A stretch of DNA of 64,000 nt from Leptolyngbya sp. SIOISBB (GTDB taxonomy: Bacteria; Cyanobacteriota; Cyanobacteriia; Phormidesmidales; Phormidesmidaceae), in NCBI GenBank assembly GCA_010671905.1, contig JAAHII010000001.1, positions 6,030,289 to 6,094,288 of the forward strand. The letters are read 5' to 3'. This document shows, in pieces, positions 1 to 9,273 of this stretch. The notes under the pieces were generated by a model. That model was not told where the DNA came from and searched no databases. It saw only the letters and a program-made list of their open reading frames with translations. A program made the translations under genes and the position numbers. How positions within the stretch are numbered: position 1 is the stretch's first letter; each line of letters opens with the position of its first letter.

Positions 1-67
1 TCTCAGTCTTTAACTATTGCTCTTTTCTCTATGCAGCTTTTAAGGCTCTCTACAGTAGCCACAAGTT

Positions 68-186
68 TCCTGGTGCCAATGGCGGTCTGGAACCACGCCG
101 ACCCATCCCGAACTCGGTTGTGAAACAGGCCTGCGGCGAAGATACTCTGGGGGTTGCCCCATGGGAAATTAGCTCGGTGCCAGGTC
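68..186 (+). rRNA. rrf: 5S ribosomal RNA
   Basis: This is a 119-nt stretch with the cyanobacterial 5S pattern. It begins TCCTGGTGCC and ends GGTGCCAGGTC, so the two ends pair as helix I. The conserved internal blocks GGAACCAC, CCATCCCGAACTCGG and GTGAAAC are all present. It is presumably the last gene of an rRNA operon whose 23S gene lies left of the window. The ends are set by terminal helix pairing and may be off by a base or two. Confidence 0.96.
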
Positions 187-196
187 CCTATTCAAG

Positions 197-240
197 CCCT
201 CTCCTATGTGACCAGGCATAGGAGAGGGTTTCGGTTTTCT
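197..240 (+). terminator. Rho-independent terminator of the rRNA operon
   Basis: A perfect 12-bp stem (CCCTCTCCTATG at 197-208 and its complement at 217-228) closes an 8-nt loop and is followed by a T-rich tail (TTTCGGTTTTCT). It begins 11 nt after the 5S end, as expected for the terminator of an rRNA operon. Confidence 0.93.
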
Positions 241-485
241 CTTTATCGAATGTTTCACTTGATTGCTCAGGCTTAACAAAGCCCGGGGTTTCTCAAGGTT
301 GTTTGAAAGATTCGCTATTGTGAGCCATGGTCTGAATCATTCATCCAACTCTAATGAGAATTAGCCCCGCGAGTTCTCTGAATTAATCGAGTTCCTCTAC
401 TGTCACCGCTGCACCGAATGCATCGGAGCGCGATAGACCGTCTCAACATCCTCTAAATCAGGCCCGGTAAGGCGCTCTTGCCAAG

Positions 486-1458
486 CTATTCATCTAGGGG
501 ACTCCGCACTCCACGCCCACCTCGATTGAGCACATGGGTGTAAATCATGGTGGTCTTTACATCTTTGTGACCCAGCAATTCTTGGATGGTGCGAATGTCA
601 TAGCCATTTTCCAAAAGATGAGTCGGCAAAGCTATGCCGAAACGTATGACACCCGACTCGCTTTTGGAGTCCAGCATGGCGCACGGCTCGCTTTACGGCC
701 TTTTGCAGTCCACTTTCGTGCCAGTGAAAACGGACAATGGCTCCACTGCAAGGGTCTTTACATCGCGTCGAGGCAGGAAAGACAAACTGCCCAACCCACT
801 GGCGATTAGCATTGGGATATTTTCGAGCTAATGCAAACGGTAGGGTCACGGCTCCATAGCCTTGGTTCAAATTACGGCCATGGATGCGTTTGACATCTTA
901 CCAGTGCTCTTGCAAAGGGTGTATCAGTTTCGTCGACAACATCGTGATCCGACTTTCTTGCCCCTTAGTATCCCTAACCACAATTTGGGGTTGAGGAAAA
1001 TCAAGATCTTTAATTCTCAACTGCATGGCTTCCCGCAGCCGTAAACCATTGCCATAAAGCAGTTGGACGATTAACAGATACACTCCTGACATCTGTTGGA
1101 TAACCGACCTCACCTCATTTGGTGTTAGGACAGTGGGTAACTTGCGAGAAAGTTTAGCGCGTATAGCATCAATCCTCTCGTCTAAAGGCTTTTGCAAAAT
1201 ATGGCGATAAAGGAAAATGAGCGCACTGAGCGCCTGATTTTGAGTGGAAGCAGCGACATGCTCTTTAACCGCGAGATGGGTCAGAAATGCCTTAATCTCT
1301 GGAACTCCCATATCGACAGGATGTCGCTTGTCATGAAAAAGGATGTAGCGGCGAATCCACTGTACATAGGTTTGCTCTGTGCGATAGGAATAGTGCTTCA
1401 TCCAAATCGCATCACGTACTTGCTCCAGTAGTTTCTTTGGCCTTGGGTCAGATTGCAT
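486..1458 (-). pseudogene. intI: Integron integrase (IntI-type tyrosine recombinase), disrupted
   Basis: This is a remnant of an integron integrase, the tyrosine recombinase that inserts and excises gene cassettes at attI and attC. The N-terminal SAM-like domain ([17 protein letters not shown]) and the start of the catalytic domain ([14 protein letters not shown], with the first catalytic Arg) are intact down to position 900. An in-frame TAA at 898-900 then interrupts the protein. The same frame resumes with the IntI-specific insertion (LPFALARKYPNA) and the HTFRHSFA box (His-x-x-Arg). A single-base shift near 625-640 moves the rest ([25 protein letters not shown], tyrosine nucleophile present) into another frame. 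The ending [11 protein letters not shown] is diagnostic of IntI. The start is the Met at 1458 ([11 protein letters not shown]); an upstream Met at 1488 is possible. With a nonsense codon plus a frameshift it is probably inactive. Confidence 0.9.
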
Positions 1459-1541
1459 GGGAAGACCAGCAGCAACGATGATGAACAAACTCTAAACACT
1501 GCAATGCCAGTCTCGGAGGGATGCTTATACTGAACGCGTCC

Positions 1542-1641
1542 ACCTAATCACCTATGTAGAGGTGTTGGGCTGACGTATTTCCACCTAATCCGCTCATTCA
1601 GGTGATTAGGCTGAATTTTTTCTACCTAATCACCTATGTAG
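1542..1641. repeat. attI-like zone with direct and inverted repeats upstream of intI
   Basis: An identical 18-bp direct repeat (ACCTAATCACCTATGTAG) occurs at 1542-1559 and 1624-1641. Between the copies, 1600-1610 (AGGTGATTAGG) is the exact reverse complement of part of the repeat and pairs partly with 1584-1590. The zone starts about 85 bp from the intI start, on the side where attI and the cassette promoter normally lie. Whether it is an attI site, a binding site for the integrase or an unrelated repeat cannot be decided from sequence alone. Confidence 0.5.
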
Positions 1642-1801
1642 GGAAGTTATGTAGAATGCGTCAGTCCAATAAATAGTTCGACCGCTCTATCTTGACTGTG
1701 AGACGTAGGTTGGTAGCTTTCTGTTGGTATTCAGTTCTACGGCAGATTATCGTTGCCGTTAAGGCCATAAACATTGGAAGGGCAAGTAGCTCAAAGTTGA
1801 T

Positions 1802-2311
1802 ATGCTAAGCATCTTCTTGAGAAGCACAGTATTGAAACTGCTGGTTATACCAGTAATCTGCCTATTTTTGATGCTATCAACTAAGGCCAGTTCTTCTCCT
1901 CAAATCGCGCCTGAGAATATCCGGCAAGTTTTACTCGCCTCAGCCCAAGTAAGTGATCCCGACCTGTCACCCAATAACTCAGGATTAATTCTCACCCACT
2001 TCTCTCATGTGTGTGAACTCTCGACAGATGAAGGAGAAACAATTTATGTTGGCGATCGCCGGGCAGTACTGGCTGGGATGTTAGCGCCTCGTGGGCTCAA
2101 TTACATTACCTTCTTTGCAGAAGATTTTACGTATCTTGGTAAGTATCAATATGTCACTGCCCGTCCCTTGTGGTGTGATGATGGCAAGCTGTATCTGTTT
2201 GGCGGTCTTGATGCAGGCGATGTTCCTAGCGGAAATAACGTGATTGATGTTAGTAGAGGGTTTCAACGTGTCCGTTTCTATTATGAGGAGGCATACGGAA
2301 GCTCAAACTGA
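1802..2311 (+). CDS. Secreted protein of unknown function, probable integron cassette gene
   Basis: This 169-residue protein is not one I recognise. It has an N-terminal signal-like segment: a basic residue, then a hydrophobic stretch (LVIPVICLFLMLS) with a plausible cleavage after STKASS. The mature part is soluble, with two Cys, one in HVCELSTDEG and one in PLWCDDGKLYLF. The gene diverges from the broken intI across the attI-like zone, and an attC-like hairpin starts 13 nt after its stop. This one-gene, one-attC order is what a captured cassette looks like. ATG at 1802 is the first Met and directly precedes the signal sequence. Function unknown. Confidence 0.65.
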   Translation: MLSIFLRSTVLKLLVIPVICLFLMLSTKASSSPQIAPENIRQVLLASAQVSDPDLSPNNSGLILTHFSHVCELSTDEGETIYVGDRRAVLAGMLAPRGLNYITFFAEDFTYLGKYQYVTARPLWCDDGKLYLFGGLDAGDVPSGNNVIDVSRGFQRVRFYYEEAYGSSN

Positions 2312-2324
2312 GTGAGCAGTCGAG

Positions 2325-2404
2325 CACTACGTTGGAACGGCGGAGCGAGAGCGATCGGCTATGGTGCAAAGGTGATTTGCCGCCGTTCAACTGCGCCGTT
2401 AGCG
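2325..2404 (+). other. attC: attC-like recombination site (cassette end)
   Basis: Arms TTGGAACGGCGG (2332-2343) and CCGCCGTTCAA (2380-2390) pair perfectly except for one unpaired G in the left arm, which resembles the extrahelical base typical of attC sites. The right side ends with GCGCCGTTAGCG, containing a GTTAG core of the R' type. The left outer box (CACTACG) is a poor match to the expected CTAACG, so the site may be degraded. Its position, just after a short gene that diverges from intI, fits a cassette. Confidence 0.5.
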
Positions 2405-2843
2405 AGGCTTGGAATTAATTAACAAATTATATTGCTTACTGAGTGTCAAAAATAGCCATTTTTGACACAGGTTATCAGCCGTTTCTCATCATCCAACTAT
2501 TGGGGTTTAGCATGTCCCCAAAGCTGTCCCTTAATCTATGCCACCTAAAGTCCTGGGTAGATGAGTATTGGTACATGTCTCTGGTTTTCAACCAGTTGCC
2601 CAAAAGCAGCAAACATTCGCCAGACACAGCAAGGATTCATCAAAATTGGGTGAACGACAGATTAGGCCTTTCAAGCTATAACCCTGAAGCGATATATTCC
2701 CAAGTTAGGCCGCTGAGCATTTTCTAGTCTTAATGACCCAAATTTTTTCTGCGGCTAGATGTCATCTGTTTTTCTGAGTACTGGTTGAACAATTTCTCAA
2801 CTACGGGTTAAGCGATCGCACCTCGATAAACTGACTCAACGCC
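2405..2843. other. Intergenic stretch after the cassette; no convincing gene
   Basis: This is an AT-rich segment. A perfect 11-bp inverted repeat (GTGTCAAAAAT and its complement, 4-nt loop) lies at 2443-2468. A 94-codon plus-strand frame (2443-2727) opens with a GTG inside that palindrome. It has no recognisable domain and no clear ribosome-binding site, so it was not called. It could be a second, degraded cassette, but no second attC was found. Confidence 0.4.
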
Positions 2844-3461
2844 CTAACGCGGCTGGAGAAATTGGGTCAGGGCCATCCCTTTGAGGCTGCTACCGATGAG
2901 ACCTGCAATAGCCGCACGGGCAACCCATTCCCAAACGGGGCGGGTATTGCCATAAATTGAGGCGTTCAGCATGTCAGGGAGAAACCAAAACAAGGTCAGG
3001 GTGAGAATGACTGCATTCATCAGTGGCCGACATCGCCACGGCTGACGATGCCGGTGCAACACCCAGGCTTGAGGCCCTGCCGCGATCGCCCCACAAACAA
3101 ACACACTCACGAACACGGGCCATCGCGCCAAGAGGACGCAGGCTAAGAGAGCAACGAGCACCAGGTAACCGCCGATTATCGTGGCCAGCGCCCACAACCG
3201 ATAGTGCGGCCAATAAGCACGCAAGGCCCAGCCTTGAGCGATGCCCCACAATTTTTGTTGACCGATGCCCGACATTGGGACAGGAGTCGCTGTTTTGCCA
3301 CCTAGAGTTATCGCTGGCCAGTTGAGACCTTTCATGAGTTTGCCAAACAGGTTGTCGAGTTCGAGTCGGCTCAGCTCCGCAATGAGGAAGCGGTCAAACG
3401 CCACTTCTGTTTGAGTTGCCTCGCGCAGTCGTTGCTCCAGGCCGTACCTGCTTCTGGGCAA
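2844..3461 (-). CDS. Membrane protein of unknown function
   Basis: This 205-residue protein is not recognised. Residues ~1-80 are soluble and mixed in charge. They are followed by hydrophobic segments: one long enough for two membrane passes (LWALATIIGGYLVLVALLAC onward), another around LMNAVILTLTLFWFLPDML, and a weaker one near the C terminus (AAIAGLIGSSLKGMAL). The base composition is similar to its neighbours. The 5' end overlaps a short opposite-strand frame (3411-3626), so the true start is uncertain and one of the two may not be real. Confidence 0.5.
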   Translation of the reverse strand: MPRSRYGLEQRLREATQTEVAFDRFLIAELSRLELDNLFGKLMKGLNWPAITLGGKTATPVPMSGIGQQKLWGIAQGWALRAYWPHYRLWALATIIGGYLVLVALLACVLLARWPVFVSVFVCGAIAAGPQAWVLHRHRQPWRCRPLMNAVILTLTLFWFLPDMLNASIYGNTRPVWEWVARAAIAGLIGSSLKGMALTQFLQPR

Positions 3462-3626
3462 TCATCAGAACGGTTTGCCTTTGCTCAAAACCACGAGCAA
3501 ACTATCGGCCAACGGCTTTACACCTTGGGAAGAGAGGCCGTGCAGCAACTCTTAGAGATGACGCAGGGGCTCCTGGCTCAGGGGGAGTCCATCGCTCAGA
3601 TTATGGAGGTGCTCATGCCCGCTTGA
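3411..3626 (+). CDS. Short hypothetical protein or gene remnant
   Basis: This is a 71-residue frame. Its last ~50 residues look protein-like: an amphipathic helix-forming end (LGREAVQQLLEMTQGLLAQG followed by ESIAQIMEVLMPA). The first ~18 residues lie antisense to the membrane-protein gene and look less natural. It may be the tail of a decayed gene. No function is proposed. Confidence 0.3.
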   Translation: MSCLAQSLLQAVPASGQSSERFAFAQNHEQTIGQRLYTLGREAVQQLLEMTQGLLAQGESIAQIMEVLMPA

Positions 3627-3717
3627 TATGACCGAGCACCCGCTGCTGTTTTTCTCTGCGCGTAACTTACCAAGTCGTGTCACCAGGGGCTTTGGTACCT
3701 GGTGCTCCAAGCGATGG

Positions 3718-6700
3718 TTACGCCACAGCTTCAGCTGAATTGATCGTGATGACTAAATCGTCGAAGTCATCATCAACCCAATCTTCGAAGCTCCAAGTAT
3801 TGCCATCGCGTTGAATGCGGGACTCCCCAATCGTGGCGAGGGTGTGCAGATTACCATCAATGACTAACGCCGGAGCATAGTAAGTGCCGCCTGCCAGCGT
3901 CAGGGCAATCTCCGCAGTTGCGTTGTTATCCACAAAGATCTCAGCATCTAGCAGATTGGCGATCGCCGCATCTTCATAGCCAGCGTCACCGACCATCAGA
4001 CCATCCACTTTGCCCTCAGCGTCCGTGACATAAAACCGTAGGACATTGTTGAAGGTCGCTTCACGACTAGCCGTGATGTTAACTGCCACTTCACCATCGA
4101 TGCCGGTTAGGTCAATCAACTCGGCCATGGGTTCAACGGTTTCCAGGGTGGGTGTGACTTCAAACTGGCTAACAATTCGCGGCTCTAGGTCGAGCACCGC
4201 TTGGGGATTAGCCAGCAGATCGGCTTCGCTGTAGGCGTCAATGCCGTAAGTGGTGACGGTCAGCTTTTGAGTTTCCGCGTCGATGTCAAACTCAGTCCAG
4301 CTAAAGGTGTGGGCCGCAACGTAGTCGCCCTGCAACAAAGTGGCGTTGATCAGATCATCAGCGATCGCCAAATTATTGTCCAAACCGACCGGGTCGTAAC
4401 CCAATAGATCAGTTTGCGCCACCAAAATCTGGGCGAGGAAGTCATCCTTATCGTTGGGAATGTCATCCAGATCGGGGGCGATGGGCAGCGCATCGTAAAT
4501 GGCTTGCTGCTCGGGGGTGATCAGACCAAAGGCTGAGGCAATATCGATGACATTCGGCCCAAACCGACCGTCAAAGAAGGCCACTGGGCCAGTGACGACC
4601 TCAAAGGCATTGGTGGCAATTTGTTCTTGCCCCGGCCCCGTTTGGTAGGTCAGGTTGTTAACAATCGTGCCGTGGAAATCGCCCGCCATGAACACCACAT
4701 TATCGATGTCGTTTTGGTCAATGAAGCTCAGCAACTCAGTACGCTCGGCAGCATACCCCTCGAAGCGATCTTCGGCATTTGCCACGCCAAAGTTCTGGAT
4801 GGGTTCGGGGACAACGACAAACTTCCAAGTCGTGCCGTCTGCTTCGGCAGCTAACAAGTCAGCTTTCAGTAGATCCAGCTGAGCGCGACCCAGCAGAGTG
4901 CGGCTGGGGTCAAAGGATTGCACCAAAAACTCCGTGGGGTCCGCAATGTTCGCTGGGTCTAACTGCGCATCGCGGAAGGAGCGACTGTCAGTCACAAAGA
5001 GTGCCGCGTCACTGCCAAAGGACTGCGATCGATAGAGCTGGCGTTCGCCATCGGTGCGAGCGTCGTCTGGCGTATCGTAAAACTGCTCTCGAATCGGCTG
5101 ATACTCGTGATATGCCTGCAGCGCGTCCTCGTAAGCCTGGGTGTCGTTGACGAATTCAACATCATCCGTGAACAGTGGATCGGGAGAAGAGCCAATATCT
5201 GGCGCATCGGGAGACTCGCCCGGCGCTGCGCCCCCGGCAAAGTTATCCACGACTTCGTGATCGTCGATGGTGGTGAACATGGATGTGGTGGCCTGCAAAT
5301 CAGACGTGGCGCTGAGGCCGAAGCGGGGACTGAGAACTTCGCTGTGCTTAATGCGAAACTCTGCGAGGGTGCGGGCTTGCGTGACACCAGGGAGAGCGGG
5401 TGTTGCAAAATCAGCGTAGATGGTGTCACCCAGCTTCACGAAGACATCCAAATCGCGCTCGGCGGCAGAACTCAGAATGGTATAAGGCGGCGCTTGCTGC
5501 CAATCACCGGCAATGCCAAAGGTGAGGCCAGTGAACTCGCCCGGTTCAGCGGCGGTCACGAAGCGTCCGGCTTCCGAGTTCCCGGCGGCATCGACAACGC
5601 GGAAGAAATATTCAGTCCCAGCGTCTAAGCCCTCCACCTCGACCTTGATGGGAATCTCGCTGTCGGTTACGGTGGCGATCGCACTGCCCGCAATACTGCC
5701 AAAATCCGCATTGGTGGAGTACTCAAACGTGACATCACCCAAAGCCGTGCTGCGAGTCCACAGCACAACAGAGTCTTGACTCACATCACCGCTGGCGACG
5801 CCATTCGGCAGGGTATCGGCACCGGTCAAAGCATTGGGGTTACGCGGATCGTAGCTGGCAGTATCAATATCCAACGCCTGCTCAAAAGCATTGGCCACAG
5901 CGGCCCAGTCCACAAACTTAAAGTTGGTGCTGTTGTTTTCTAGCTCCTCCTCGTCTTCCACTGCGTTTTGCGGATCGTTCGCGCCGTCTTGCACCACCAG
6001 CAAACCATTTGGGAAAGCGGAGCCCAGCGTGACATTGGTGACATCCAGTCCATCGGACTCGTTTACCTGGTCAAGGCCACCGATGTCGCCCACGGTGAAA
6101 CTGCCCAGGTATTCGTTATCGCCTTCACGCTCAAAGACCGCAAAGGAATTGCTGCCCTGGCTAGAGGCAATCAAGTAACCAGCACCGTCGTCGCCGTAGT
6201 AGATCGTGAGTCCTTCGATATCGGGCTCTAGGAAGTCGGCATCAATGGACTGCACCAAGTCAAAGTCGCTGCCGCCGTCCGGCTCTGCATCGAACTTGAG
6301 GATGCCGACTTCATTTTCTAACGCGACATAGAGGACGCCAAGCTCTTGATCGATCACCAACCCTTCTGACTGGGAGTCGGTGACGTCTCCAGTGGGCACA
6401 GGCAGGTCAATCAGCCGCACCACCTGAGCCGTCATCGCCAAGCCATCAGCGGGGCCAAGTTGCGGGATTAGTTCCAGTTGCGCCACTTGATTGCCATCGG
6501 CTTGAGTGACAAAGGCATACAGTTTGCCCGTTTCGGGGCTGCGGTAGGTGGCAAGTCCGTAGGCGGTGGCTTCGCCATCATCCACGCCAAAAATCGAGAA
6601 CTCGGGAGCGCTGAGGTTGCTCGCAGTGATGTCGAGCAGTGCATGAGGCAGGGGGTCTAACAAGTCCCCAAATTCGCTGATTTGGTAAATCGCGAGGGTG

Positions 6701-9273
6701 TCGTTGGCGCGATCGCTAAACACGGCCACATCCGTCAGTAGCGGGTCGCCCCCCACCAGCATCGACGGAAAGGCCACGTCGTACAGCAAATCCACATTGT
6801 TGTAGCGAATCTCGCCAAAGTCCGCTGGCAGAATCGTCTGCTGAATTTCCCCTTGCAGATTCAGCGTCGCGGCACCGCCATCCTTCAGCGTGACGATGAC
6901 TCGGCTGTCGTCTGGATTCTCTGGATTGATCCAAATGGCGGGATCGTCGGAGTCGCCCAGCAAGGGCGTTGTGCCCGCCTCGTCATCCACCGTCAGCGGT
7001 GTTTCCAACCCGGAGGGGACTACTGGAATCGCCGTCGTTTCTAGGGCAAAGGCGAGGAATTGAGTCACCTGGGTGTCGTTGAAGTTGTTGTCACTGGCAA
7101 TGATCAGCGACTGCCGACCATCCGGTAGGGTGGGGCCAAAGGTCAGGGCTTCCAGATTATCGGGGGCAATGCCCAAGTCCGCTTCGATATCCAGCAGCTC
7201 GCGCTTGGTCACGGTGGGGTCAATTTCAAACGGGCTCGGGGGCAAGATGTCGCCGTCGTCATCCAGGGGATCTTCACGGAACAGGTCTTGCACATCCTGA
7301 ACATCCAACGCGCCCTGCGATCGCACTTCGTACAGCTTGACGGTGTTGCCCACCCCAGCGGAGAAGGCTCGCTCTAGCGCCAGAAAGGAACCGTTGTTAT
7401 CTGTGGCCAGCAGTTCCACTAGACCATTGGTGCGGAAGCCATCGGCGGGATTCGGCGCATCGGGCACTGGCTCGACTTCATACACAAATTCGCCCACCGC
7501 CTCACCGCTGCTGAGGTCATATTTCACAATGCGGCTGAGGCTACTGTTGTCTAATCCGGCAGCGTCACTATCTTGGAACAGCGCGTTTTCCGTCGCGGTG
7601 TAGAGAAACTGACCATCGGGACTCAGGGTCAAGCTTTCAAAGGCCAGGTTATTGCGAATGCCGCTGGACTGATCGGCGGTAGGCAGAAACTTCTCATCCA
7701 CAGGCAGTTCAGATAGCTGCTGCCCATCTAAAGAAAACTCATTCACAAAGGGAGCCAACAGCGCGTTGGCATCGCCTTCTGACGAGATGTAGAGATTGCC
7801 GTTGGGGGCGATCGCAATGCCTTCTGGATCGATCCCACCAGCAGCAAACGGTTCACCATTGGCCTCTAGCAGTGGCGTAACATCGATGAATGCCACATCA
7901 TTGGCTGCAAAGTTGCCGTCACCGATATCAATCTGCAGTGTGTAAAAGCGAGCATCGGCGCGATCGTCCGCCAGCGCATAATAGAGTCCCGAATCGGCAT
8001 CGTAGGCCAAACCCGACAGCCCGCCAACTTCGGTGCCCTCGAACTCAAAGCCAGTGGGAAAGGTGATTTCGCCCAAGAATTCGAGGTCGGTAACGGTGAC
8101 GCGTTCCCCAATTGCTGGCGCAGGGGTGGCCTCGGCTTGGACATCGACATACACCAGACGGTGATCTGAGGTGGGAAATTCTGCTAGCGGAAACAGCGGA
8201 TCATCACTTGCCTGCCAAAAGACGCCCGCGTCGGTAATTTCCAGATTATTTGACGGCAATACATAGTCAACTCGCAAGTTGCCCGGTGTGCGATCGACGC
8301 CCGGATTATCAGGATTAAAACCAAAGTCAGCGGTATCAAAGGCTGGATTGCCGGTGTGGGTAACATTCGCGCCCGCCTGCCGGATAGCGGCGTCAATGCC
8401 CCCCTCGCTGCTCGGCGTCACCGAAGTATTCACTAAAGGATTTTCGAGAATCTGCTGAGCGGCACCGGGGCGGCTGTCGCCGTCAAAGGGGTCGGAGTTT
8501 TGATCACCAGCAATGACGAACTTGGCCCCCGCTTCAAGGCCGCCAAAGGTACCATTGTCGTCGTAAATATAGCCTTCACCTTTAACGTAGTCTGACCAAA
8601 AGCGGATTTCGTCATGGTTGCGACGACCGTTCAAATCTTCTGGCCCGTCGAACACAGGTGGGGTCGGGTGGCTCGCCAGCAGGTGAATGATTTCTCCATC
8701 CACCTCAATTGGGAGGTCAACATGATTCTTGGAGGAGAGACGGTATGCGGCTAACTCTTCGGAGGTGAACCAGTTGGCAGTGTCGCCGTCACTGTCCGCA
8801 TCCTGGGGGTCAGGCGGCAGCAGCGCATCGGGCATGTCAGCCCAGAGAAATTCCTGAAAGGTACGAATCTCATCTTCGACAATGGGGTATTTGGAGAAGA
8901 TAGCGAAGCCAAACTGTCCCTCAAAAAAGCCAAAGCCAAACGCATCGCCCGGCCCGCCAACATCGCCGTCGTTATTGAAATCAAGCCCTGAGGGGACGCC
9001 CGTGTTAGAGGGCGCAACGTAAACATAGGGGTACTCAACGGGATTTACCCCATTTTGCGACACTGACAGATAGTTTTCCTGAAAAAGGCTAGCCGCCTCG
9101 CCTGCGGCGTCAAAGTCAAACTCATTGACCAAAATCACGTCGGGGTTGTTGCGCTGAATGATTTCGGCTACTGATTGGGCTTGGGCATCGTCAGGGGTGG
9201 AAAGGTTCTCGATGAGTTCTCCCGCATTGGAGCGATTGAGGGAGGCATTGAAGCTGGCGAAACGAATAGACAT
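3718..9273 (-). CDS. Giant multidomain phosphoesterase: EEP nuclease + phytase-like domains + PhoD + DUF4114
   Basis: This is an 1851-residue polyprotein predicted to strip phosphate from several substrates outside the cell. Residues ~1-380 form an endonuclease/exonuclease/phosphatase domain (start IRFASFNASL, ILVNEFDFD, IAGDQNSDP, SDHRLVYVDV). Residues ~390-760 are an esterase-like phytase domain (LSGLAYDADSGLYYALADD, DPEGIAIAPNGNLYISSEGD). Residues ~770-1130 are a second phytase-type propeller (GDSDDPAIWINPENPDDSRV, EPDIEGLTIYYGDDG). Residues ~1190-1700 are a PhoD-type phosphodiesterase/alkaline phosphatase (GVASGDVSQDSVVLWTRS, KLGDTIYADF, DDHEVVDN, AGDFHGT). Residues ~1730-1851 are DUF4114, ending in Asp-rich SFEDWVDDDFDDLVITIN. 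There is no N-terminal signal peptide. The C-terminal module also occurs on two other phosphatases here, so export by a C-terminal signal (type I) is inferred. Domain limits are approximate. Confidence 0.9.
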   Translation of the reverse strand: MSIRFASFNASLNRSNAGELIENLSTPDDAQAQSVAEIIQRNNPDVILVNEFDFDAAGEAASLFQENYLSVSQNGVNPVEYPYVYVAPSNTGVPSGLDFNNDGDVGGPGDAFGFGFFEGQFGFAIFSKYPIVEDEIRTFQEFLWADMPDALLPPDPQDADSDGDTANWFTSEELAAYRLSSKNHVDLPIEVDGEIIHLLASHPTPPVFDGPEDLNGRRNHDEIRFWSDYVKGEGYIYDDNGTFGGLEAGAKFVIAGDQNSDPFDGDSRPGAAQQILENPLVNTSVTPSSEGGIDAAIRQAGANVTHTGNPAFDTADFGFNPDNPGVDRTPGNLRVDYVLPSNNLEITDAGVFWQASDDPLFPLAEFPTSDHRLVYVDVQAEATPAPAIGERVTVTDLEFLGEITFPTGFEFEGTEVGGLSGLAYDADSGLYYALADDRADARFYTLQIDIGDGNFAANDVAFIDVTPLLEANGEPFAAGGIDPEGIAIAPNGNLYISSEGDANALLAPFVNEFSLDGQQLSELPVDEKFLPTADQSSGIRNNLAFESLTLSPDGQFLYTATENALFQDSDAAGLDNSSLSRIVKYDLSSGEAVGEFVYEVEPVPDAPNPADGFRTNGLVELLATDNNGSFLALERAFSAGVGNTVKLYEVRSQGALDVQDVQDLFREDPLDDDGDILPPSPFEIDPTVTKRELLDIEADLGIAPDNLEALTFGPTLPDGRQSLIIASDNNFNDTQVTQFLAFALETTAIPVVPSGLETPLTVDDEAGTTPLLGDSDDPAIWINPENPDDSRVIVTLKDGGAATLNLQGEIQQTILPADFGEIRYNNVDLLYDVAFPSMLVGGDPLLTDVAVFSDRANDTLAIYQISEFGDLLDPLPHALLDITASNLSAPEFSIFGVDDGEATAYGLATYRSPETGKLYAFVTQADGNQVAQLELIPQLGPADGLAMTAQVVRLIDLPVPTGDVTDSQSEGLVIDQELGVLYVALENEVGILKFDAEPDGGSDFDLVQSIDADFLEPDIEGLTIYYGDDGAGYLIASSQGSNSFAVFEREGDNEYLGSFTVGDIGGLDQVNESDGLDVTNVTLGSAFPNGLLVVQDGANDPQNAVEDEEELENNSTNFKFVDWAAVANAFEQALDIDTASYDPRNPNALTGADTLPNGVASGDVSQDSVVLWTRSTALGDVTFEYSTNADFGSIAGSAIATVTDSEIPIKVEVEGLDAGTEYFFRVVDAAGNSEAGRFVTAAEPGEFTGLTFGIAGDWQQAPPYTILSSAAERDLDVFVKLGDTIYADFATPALPGVTQARTLAEFRIKHSEVLSPRFGLSATSDLQATTSMFTTIDDHEVVDNFAGGAAPGESPDAPDIGSSPDPLFTDDVEFVNDTQAYEDALQAYHEYQPIREQFYDTPDDARTDGERQLYRSQSFGSDAALFVTDSRSFRDAQLDPANIADPTEFLVQSFDPSRTLLGRAQLDLLKADLLAAEADGTTWKFVVVPEPIQNFGVANAEDRFEGYAAERTELLSFIDQNDIDNVVFMAGDFHGTIVNNLTYQTGPGQEQIATNAFEVVTGPVAFFDGRFGPNVIDIASAFGLITPEQQAIYDALPIAPDLDDIPNDKDDFLAQILVAQTDLLGYDPVGLDNNLAIADDLINATLLQGDYVAAHTFSWTEFDIDAETQKLTVTTYGIDAYSEADLLANPQAVLDLEPRIVSQFEVTPTLETVEPMAELIDLTGIDGEVAVNITASREATFNNVLRFYVTDAEGKVDGLMVGDAGYEDAAIANLLDAEIFVDNNATAEIALTLAGGTYYAPALVIDGNLHTLATIGESRIQRDGNTWSFEDWVDDDFDDLVITINSAEAVA

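Noticed and set aside
898-900. Explaining the intI break at 898-900 as a homopolymer sequencing error
   Set aside because: The two parts are in the same frame and separated by a TAA codon, so a substitution rather than an indel is needed. This differs from the other broken genes.
2443-2727. 94-codon plus-strand frame after the attC-like site
   Set aside because: Its GTG start lies inside a perfect palindrome, there is no ribosome-binding sequence and no recognisable domain. It is described only as part of the intergenic stretch.
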